Assembly (NCBI GenBank): GCA_002412495.1 | Contig: DHVE01000006.1 | Location: forward strand, 1 to 43,733 | Source of the DNA: Betaproteobacteria bacterium UBA5216 | GTDB lineage: Bacteria > Pseudomonadota > Gammaproteobacteria > Burkholderiales > SG8-41 | Length of the DNA stretch: 43,733 nucleotides | Reading direction: 5' to 3' | Shown here: piece after piece, positions 39,169-43,733 of the stretch | Layout: the number at the start of each line of letters is the position of its first letter | Position numbering within the stretch: position 1 is the stretch's first letter | Made by a program: the position numbers and the translations under genes | The notes under the pieces: generated by a model | Databases searched by the model: none | The model's input: the letters and a program-made list of their open reading frames with translations, nothing else | Told to the model about the DNA's origin: nothing

Positions 39169-40639
39169 ATACAACAACTTACGGGACTTCATCGCCGGAC
39201 TGGAATCGCTCGGCGAACTGAAACGCATCGCCGTCGAAGTCGATCCCAAACTGGAGATGACCGAGATTTGCGACCGCGTACTCAAAGCGGGCGGGCCGGC
39301 GCTGCTGTTTGAAAGGCCCAAGGGTTACCCCACGCCGGTGCTCGGCAATTTATTTGGCTCGGTCAGGCGCGTGGCGCTGGCGATGGGCGCGGCGCCCGAG
39401 GAAGACCCGCTCGCGCGGCTGCGCGAGATTGGCGAAACACTCGCTTACCTGAAAGAACCCGAGCCGCCCAAGGGGCTGCGCGACGCGTGGGACAAACTGC
39501 CGCTGCTGAAACAAATCATGACCATGACACCGCGCGCGGTTTCGAGCGCGCCCTGTCAGGAAATCGTTGTCGAAGGCGCGGACGTCGATCTCGCGCGCCT
39601 GCCGATACAAACCTGCTGGCCGGGCGATATCGCGCCGCTGATCACCTGGGGGCTCACCGTCACGCGCGGCCCCAACAAGCCGCGGCAGAATCTCGGCATC
39701 TACCGCCAGCAGGTAATTGCCCGAAACAAGGTCATCATGCGCTGGCTCGATCATCGCGGCGGCGCGCTGGATTTTCGCGATCACAAACTCGCGCACCCGC
39801 GCGAACCGTACCCGGTGGCGGTGGCGCTTGGGGCTGATCCGGCCACGGTGCTGGGCGCGGTGACGCCCGTGCCGGATGCTCTGTCGGAATATCAATTCGC
39901 CGGATTGCTGCGCGGCGCCAAAACCGAAATCGTCAAATGCATCACGCACGGTTTGCAGGTGCCGGCAAGCGCGGAAATGGTGCTGGAAGGTTATATCTAC
40001 CCCGGCGAGATGGCGCTTGAAGGCCCGTTCGGCGACCACACCGGCTACTACAACGAGCAGGAAAAATTTCCGGTCTTCACCATCGAACGCTTCACGCAGC
40101 GGCGCGACGCGATTTACCACAGCACCTACACCGGCAAGCCGCCCGACGAACCGGCGATGCTCGGTGTGGCGCTGAACGAAGTGTTCGTGCCGCTGCTGAA
40201 AAAACAATTTCCGGAAATTATCGATTTTCATTTGCCGCCCGAAGGTTGCTCCTACCGCATTGCCTGCGTGAGCATCAAAAAACAATATCCCGGCCACGCC
40301 AAGCGCGTGATGTTTGGCATCTGGAGCTTTTTGCGGCAGTTCATGTACACCAAGTTCATCATTGTCACAGACGACGACGTAAACGTGCGCGACTGGAAAG
40401 AGGTGATCTGGGCCATGACCACGCGCGTCGATCCGCGCCGCGACACGCTGATCGCGGACGCCACGCCGATGGATTATCTGGATTTCGCCAGCCCGGTCGC
40501 GGGGCTGGGGTCGAAAATGGGTATGGACGCCACCCACAAATGGCCTGCTGAAACCGATCGGCGATGGGGTACGCCGATAGCGATGGATGATGTCGTTAAA
40601 AAGCGGGTGGATGAAATCTGGTTGTCGTTGGGTATTTGA
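39161..40639 (+). CDS. ubiD: UbiD-family 4-hydroxy-3-polyprenylbenzoate decarboxylase
   Basis: 492 residues, close to E. coli UbiD (497). Near-diagnostic blocks: NLGIYRQQVIARNKVIMRWL near residue 178 followed by HRGGALDF (prenyl-FMN and metal contacts), EGPFGDHTGYY near 288 and the late SPVAGLGSKMGMDATHKWP. The enzyme uses prenylated FMN made by UbiX (not in the window). Given ubiC and ubiA upstream on the same strand it most likely decarboxylates the ubiquinone intermediate, though a role with the adjacent AtuA/Bug module cannot be excluded. The ATG overlaps the end of the AtuA_C gene; a bidirectional terminator follows. Confidence 0.92.
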   Translation: MHKYNNLRDFIAGLESLGELKRIAVEVDPKLEMTEICDRVLKAGGPALLFERPKGYPTPVLGNLFGSVRRVALAMGAAPEEDPLARLREIGETLAYLKEPEPPKGLRDAWDKLPLLKQIMTMTPRAVSSAPCQEIVVEGADVDLARLPIQTCWPGDIAPLITWGLTVTRGPNKPRQNLGIYRQQVIARNKVIMRWLDHRGGALDFRDHKLAHPREPYPVAVALGADPATVLGAVTPVPDALSEYQFAGLLRGAKTEIVKCITHGLQVPASAEMVLEGYIYPGEMALEGPFGDHTGYYNEQEKFPVFTIERFTQRRDAIYHSTYTGKPPDEPAMLGVALNEVFVPLLKKQFPEIIDFHLPPEGCSYRIACVSIKKQYPGHAKRVMFGIWSFLRQFMYTKFIIVTDDDVNVRDWKEVIWAMTTRVDPRRDTLIADATPMDYLDFASPVAGLGSKMGMDATHKWPAETDRRWGTPIAMDDVVKKRVDEIWLSLGI

Positions 40640-40668
40640 GGTTTGACGACAGGCGGCAAAAAAGACAC

Positions 40669-40697
40669 AAAAAAACCGGGGTATCCCCGGTTTTTTT
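40669..40697. terminator. Bidirectional rho-independent terminator between ubiD and the barrel gene
   Basis: A7-CCGGGG-TAT-CCCCGG-T7: a perfect inverted repeat with a three-base loop and T runs on both strands, placed between the convergent ubiD and outer-membrane protein genes. It can end transcription from either side. Confidence 0.92.
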
Positions 40698-40713
40698 GCG
40701 AACCAACAGCGAT

Positions 40714-41310
40714 TTAGAACTTGAACTGCACGCCTATGCTGTACAAATTGGCGTTACCGCTGCTACCGGCTTCGTAACGCTCGATTTCGGCACGAATAGC
40801 AAAATTCTTGTTGACGTTGTATTTCGCGCCGATTCCCGCAGTCCAGTCGGTATCATTGTCGTTAGCTGCGGCGGCAGCTGCGGCGACGGTGGCCGACGAC
40901 TTTACTCTAGAGTGGACAATCCCGACCTTTGCAAAAAGGTCAAAATTTTGGGAAACCGGCAACGTTCCAACGGCTGCCAGCGCATAGCCGGTGACTTTAG
41001 CGCTTGCCGTGAAAGGCAATGCACCTATCCGCCCAGTGACTCCAAATTTTCCAAGGTCCACGTAGCTGGCCTCGACGCTCCAGTTCTTGGTGAACTGGTA
41101 TCCGCCGAATAGCTTCCAGCCGGTGTCTTTTTCGTCGCTGCCTAACACTGTTGCGCCCAATGCGGCAAACGCCGCCGTATCATTATTGGTGTCCGAGCGT
41201 CCAACCGACCCACCCAAATAAAATCCTGCATCCTGCGCGCTGGCGGCGAGTGGCATGCTTAACGTAGCGGTCACAAGGGTGGCCAATACAGTGAGTTTCG
41301 TCGAGTTCAT
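40714..41310 (-). CDS. Small OmpA/OmpW-type outer-membrane beta-barrel protein
   Basis: 198 residues; AAGGAT lies before the ATG at 41310. Signal peptide residues 1-26 (TATLSMPLAASAQ), then AGFYLGGSVGRSD, a typical barrel opening, alternating strands (GWKLFGGYQFTKNWSVEASY, TGYALAAVGTLPVSQ, FAKVGIVHSRV) and a terminal YSIGVQFKF ending in Phe, the outer-membrane assembly signal. There is no C-terminal OmpA peptidoglycan-binding domain. An alanine-rich periplasmic or surface loop (AAAAAAAND) lies near residue 145. Probably a porin-like structural protein; function unknown. Confidence 0.8.
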   Translation of the reverse strand: MNSTKLTVLATLVTATLSMPLAASAQDAGFYLGGSVGRSDTNNDTAAFAALGATVLGSDEKDTGWKLFGGYQFTKNWSVEASYVDLGKFGVTGRIGALPFTASAKVTGYALAAVGTLPVSQNFDLFAKVGIVHSRVKSSATVAAAAAAANDNDTDWTAGIGAKYNVNKNFAIRAEIERYEAGSSGNANLYSIGVQFKF

Positions 41311-41526
41311 GGCAAATCCTTTTTAGTTGAAAAACAACGGCGTCATTATTATAACGCGAGGGCCTATATGAGCCATCGTGTAACTCGATGAAGATCAACG
41401 GGCGGCGAAGTCTGTGGCGCAATCGCAACGCCGCCAAAATAAATCTGTTAATTCAAATATTTAAAGTTGTATCCGTGTGTTCGAAGTGCCATTTTCTTGT
41501 CGCACACAACTAGATATGGTGAATCG
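41311..41526. other. Intergenic region between barrel and Bug genes
   Basis: 216 bases upstream of the barrel gene and downstream of the Bug gene, both leftward. It probably holds the promoter of the barrel gene. I see no convincing terminator, repeat or small gene in it. Confidence 0.4.
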
Positions 41527-42504
41527 CTAGTTCGCCTGTATCCCCGCCGCCTTGATAATACCGGCAGCAATATCCGCCTGCTCGCGCACATACTTGTTGA
41601 ACTCCCCCATGCTCATTGACATGGGTTCGGCGCCGAGGTTGTCGATGCGCTTGCGCACTTCCGGCAATGCCGTGGCCTTGGCGATTTCGCCGTGCAGGCG
41701 TTGCATCACCACGCGCGGTGTTTTCGACGACGCGAACACGCCGACCCAGAACGGGAAGTCCGAGTCGGGCAGTCCGGATTCCGTGATGGTCGGCAGGTCC
41801 GGCAATTTTGGCGACCGGCGGTCTCCGCTTAACGCCAGTGCGCGCACGCGCCCATCATTCATATGCGCTAGCGCGGTTGATACCGGCAGAAACGACCAGT
41901 CGATGCGACCGGCGATGACATCCACCAAGGCTTCGGGAGAGCCTTTGTAGGGCACCTGCACGGCGTCGATGCCGGCGCGCAGCCGGAAGCGCTCGGCGTT
42001 CATGTGCGTACCGGTGCCGCTGCCGCCGGTGCCGTAGCTGAGGCCCTTGGGTTTTGCCTTGGCCGCCGCCACCAGCTCCTGCACGGATTTCCAGCCGTGT
42101 TGGGGCGATATCACCAGCACGTTTGGCTGGATGGCGAGCGGCGCGATGGCGGCAAAATCGCGCAGCATGTCGAACGGCAGTTTGCGGTACATGAACGGCG
42201 CGACAACCTGCGCCGACGTATTGACCATCATCACGTGGCCGTCGGCTTCGGCTTGCAGCACGATGCCCGCCGCGAGCGTGCCGCCAGCGCCGACGCGGTT
42301 GTCGATCACCACCGATTGCGCAAACGATTTCGCGAGATGATCGGAAATCGCGCGCGCGAACAAATCCACCGGACTGCCGGGCGAGCTGGTCGCCACCAGA
42401 CGGATAGTCTTGCGCGGGAACTCCGCGGGCACGCCGGTTTGTGCGTACGCATGACACGCCGCGGTCAATGTCAATGCCGTGAATGTCCACGCGACCTGGT
42501 TCAT
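41527..42504 (-). CDS. Bug/TctC-type substrate-binding protein
   Basis: 325 residues from the ATG at 42504, which has AAAGGC upstream; the ATG at 42519 does not. Signal peptide residues 1-22 (TAACHAYAQ), then FPRKTIRLVATSSPGSPVDLFAR, where the usual P-F-P-G-G loop is replaced by TSSPGSP, and NRVGAGGTLAAGIVLQAEADG. The altered loop suggests a different ligand from the other Bug proteins here. It is transcribed divergently from the MetE-like gene (90 bases between starts), so the two may share regulation. Confidence 0.88.
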   Translation of the reverse strand: MNQVAWTFTALTLTAACHAYAQTGVPAEFPRKTIRLVATSSPGSPVDLFARAISDHLAKSFAQSVVIDNRVGAGGTLAAGIVLQAEADGHVMMVNTSAQVVAPFMYRKLPFDMLRDFAAIAPLAIQPNVLVISPQHGWKSVQELVAAAKAKPKGLSYGTGGSGTGTHMNAERFRLRAGIDAVQVPYKGSPEALVDVIAGRIDWSFLPVSTALAHMNDGRVRALALSGDRRSPKLPDLPTITESGLPDSDFPFWVGVFASSKTPRVVMQRLHGEIAKATALPEVRKRIDNLGAEPMSMSMGEFNKYVREQADIAAGIIKAAGIQAN

Positions 42505-42594
42505 GGGCTTGCCTTTCATACGATAAGTTGTGCTTTAATTGTAGCGCCGTTACGCCCGGCGGCAATGTCACCCGGATCCCCGAAGGAGTTTCCC

Positions 42595-43733
42595 ATGCTG
42601 CGCAGTGAAAACGCGATCTTGACCACGCACACCGGCAGCTTGCCGCGTCCGCACGCGCTGTTGCGATTGTATGGCCAGCGCTCGCGCGGCGAGCCGGTCG
42701 ATGAAGCCGTGATCGAGGCTGCGGGCCGCGATGCGATGCTTGCCGCCGTGCAAGGGCAGATCGATTGCGGCATCGACATCGGCAACAACGGGGAACAGCA
42801 GCGTGAAGGGTTTTTTCTGTATGCGCAGCGGCGCATGACCGGTTTCGGCGGCACCTGGCGGCGCTGGGCGCGTCAGGATGTCGAACGTTATCCGGAATAC
42901 AAGCGCATGTCAGAGGCGCGCGAAGTGGGGCGCGAGGGCGTGACTTCGCTGGTGCCACCGTGCGTGATCGGCGAAGTGACGTACCGTGACGCGGCGCTCG
43001 CCGAGGCCGAGCCGCGCGAGTTTCAACAGACGTTGCAGGCATTAACCGCGTCACGCGGCGGCTTTCGCGAGGCATTCATGTCCGCGCCATCGCCGGGCAT
43101 TGTCGGCTCTGCTTGCAAGAACGAGTTTTACGCCAGCGATGACGCCTACCTCGAGGCGTTGGCCGAGGCGCTGCGCGTGGAATACGAAGCCGTGATCCGG
43201 CACGGCCTGTTATTGCAGGTGGATTGCCCTGACCTGGCGTTGGAACGGCACCGCTCCTATCAGGATCAGCCCGAAGCGCCGTTCCTGAATTTCGTAGAGC
43301 GCACCGTGGCGGCGATCAATCACGCGCTGCGCAACGTGCCGCGCGACCGCGTGCGCGTGCATGTGTGCTGGGGCAATTACGAGGGGCCGCACGATTGCGA
43401 CGTGCCGCTGCAAACCATCTGGCCGATCCTGCGCAAGCTCAACGTGGGCGGTTTCGTGCTGCCGTTTGCCAATGGCCGCCATGCGCATGAGTTTCGCGTG
43501 TTTGAAAAACAGCCGCTGGCGGATGATCAAATTATCGTCGCCGGTGTAATTGATACGCTGACCAATTTTGTCGAACATCCGGAAACGGTTGCAGAGCGGC
43601 TGGAGCGCGTGGCCGAAGTGGTGGGCGATCCCAGGCGCGTACTCGCGGGCACGGATTGCGGATTTGATTCCACTGCGGGTCAGGGCCGCGTCGCGTCCGA
43701 CGTGGCGTGGGCCAAGCTGCGCTCGCTGGTGGC
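42595..43733 (+). CDS. MetE-like cobalamin-independent methionine synthase family protein (C-terminal domain type), cut by window end
   Basis: 379 codons, open to the last base; AAGGAG six bases before the ATG. It begins LTTHTGSLPRPHALL, as in the MetE C-terminal half, and keeps the zinc-binding set of that family: VHVCWGNYEG (His and Cys) near 245-250, and DCGF in a GTDCGFDSTAG block near 360. A GNNGEQQREGFFLY stretch near 63 replaces the usual Asp-Gly-Glu substrate region of methionine synthase. Stand-alone proteins like this are annotated as methyltransferase or epoxyalkane:coenzyme M transferase-like. Likely a zinc-dependent thiol alkyltransferase of unknown substrate. Confidence 0.82.
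   Translation, partial: MLRSENAILTTHTGSLPRPHALLRLYGQRSRGEPVDEAVIEAAGRDAMLAAVQGQIDCGIDIGNNGEQQREGFFLYAQRRMTGFGGTWRRWARQDVERYPEYKRMSEAREVGREGVTSLVPPCVIGEVTYRDAALAEAEPREFQQTLQALTASRGGFREAFMSAPSPGIVGSACKNEFYASDDAYLEALAEALRVEYEAVIRHGLLLQVDCPDLALERHRSYQDQPEAPFLNFVERTVAAINHALRNVPRDRVRVHVCWGNYEGPHDCDVPLQTIWPILRKLNVGGFVLPFANGRHAHEFRVFEKQPLADDQIIVAGVIDTLTNFVEHPETVAERLERVAEVVGDPRRVLAGTDCGFDSTAGQGRVASDVAWAKLRSLV

Noticed and set aside
41855..43075. 406-codon minus-strand frame across the Bug and MetE-like genes
   Set aside because: Runs over two real genes on both strands; translation is Arg/Ala-rich without motif.

Overview
The window looks like chromosome from a Betaproteobacterium, most likely Burkholderiales or a close relative. 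It is GC-rich with dense, often stop/start-overlapping genes. It carries six intact Bug/TctC-type periplasmic binding proteins plus one broken one, the urt-ure gene order familiar from that class, and ubiC-ubiA-ubiD genes. I saw no rRNA, tRNA, CRISPR array, phage or insertion sequence. All identifications come from reading motifs and gene order; no database search was run.

1-16319 is a nitrogen-scavenging region. It opens with the tail of a probable isochorismatase-type cysteine hydrolase, then a tightly overlapped permease-atzG-like-atzE-like cluster that probably imports and deamidates a ureide or nucleobase-derived compound. After an opposing porin gene come the urea ABC transporter (urtABCDE) and the complete urease set (ureD, A, B, C, E, F, G), ending in a 59-residue histidine-containing membrane peptide. 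A sigma-54-like promoter lies before urtA, a strong hairpin terminator separates urtA from urtB, and a REP-like palindromic element sits between ureB and ureC.

16362-18600 is a transition zone: a 6-phosphogluconate-dehydrogenase-like gene, an unknown gene of lower GC whose stop codon lies inside a 57-base attC-like site (possible stray integron cassette), and a collapsed Bug pseudogene.

18698-26258 is an organic-acid uptake and catabolism island. A leftward operon holds an arylmalonate-decarboxylase/Asp-Glu-racemase-like enzyme, two Bug proteins and an HpcH/HpaI aldolase. A rightward operon holds a cupin, a fumarate-reductase-type flavoprotein and two tandem paralogous Bug proteins.

26245-29735 (leftward) is the most unusual part: DUF1993 protein, radical SAM/SPASM-like protein, a 193-residue protein I do not recognise, and a PaaK-like adenylate-forming enzyme. 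The last three are nearly contiguous and may form an undescribed biosynthetic or modification pathway.

29953-34853 (rightward) encodes two acyl-CoA dehydrogenases, a RidA-family protein and RecG. 35058-40639 holds ubiC, ubiA and ubiD with a Bug-AtuA-AtuA_C module between ubiA and ubiD. The right end has a small outer-membrane beta-barrel gene, a further Bug gene and, divergent from it, a MetE-like gene that runs off the window.
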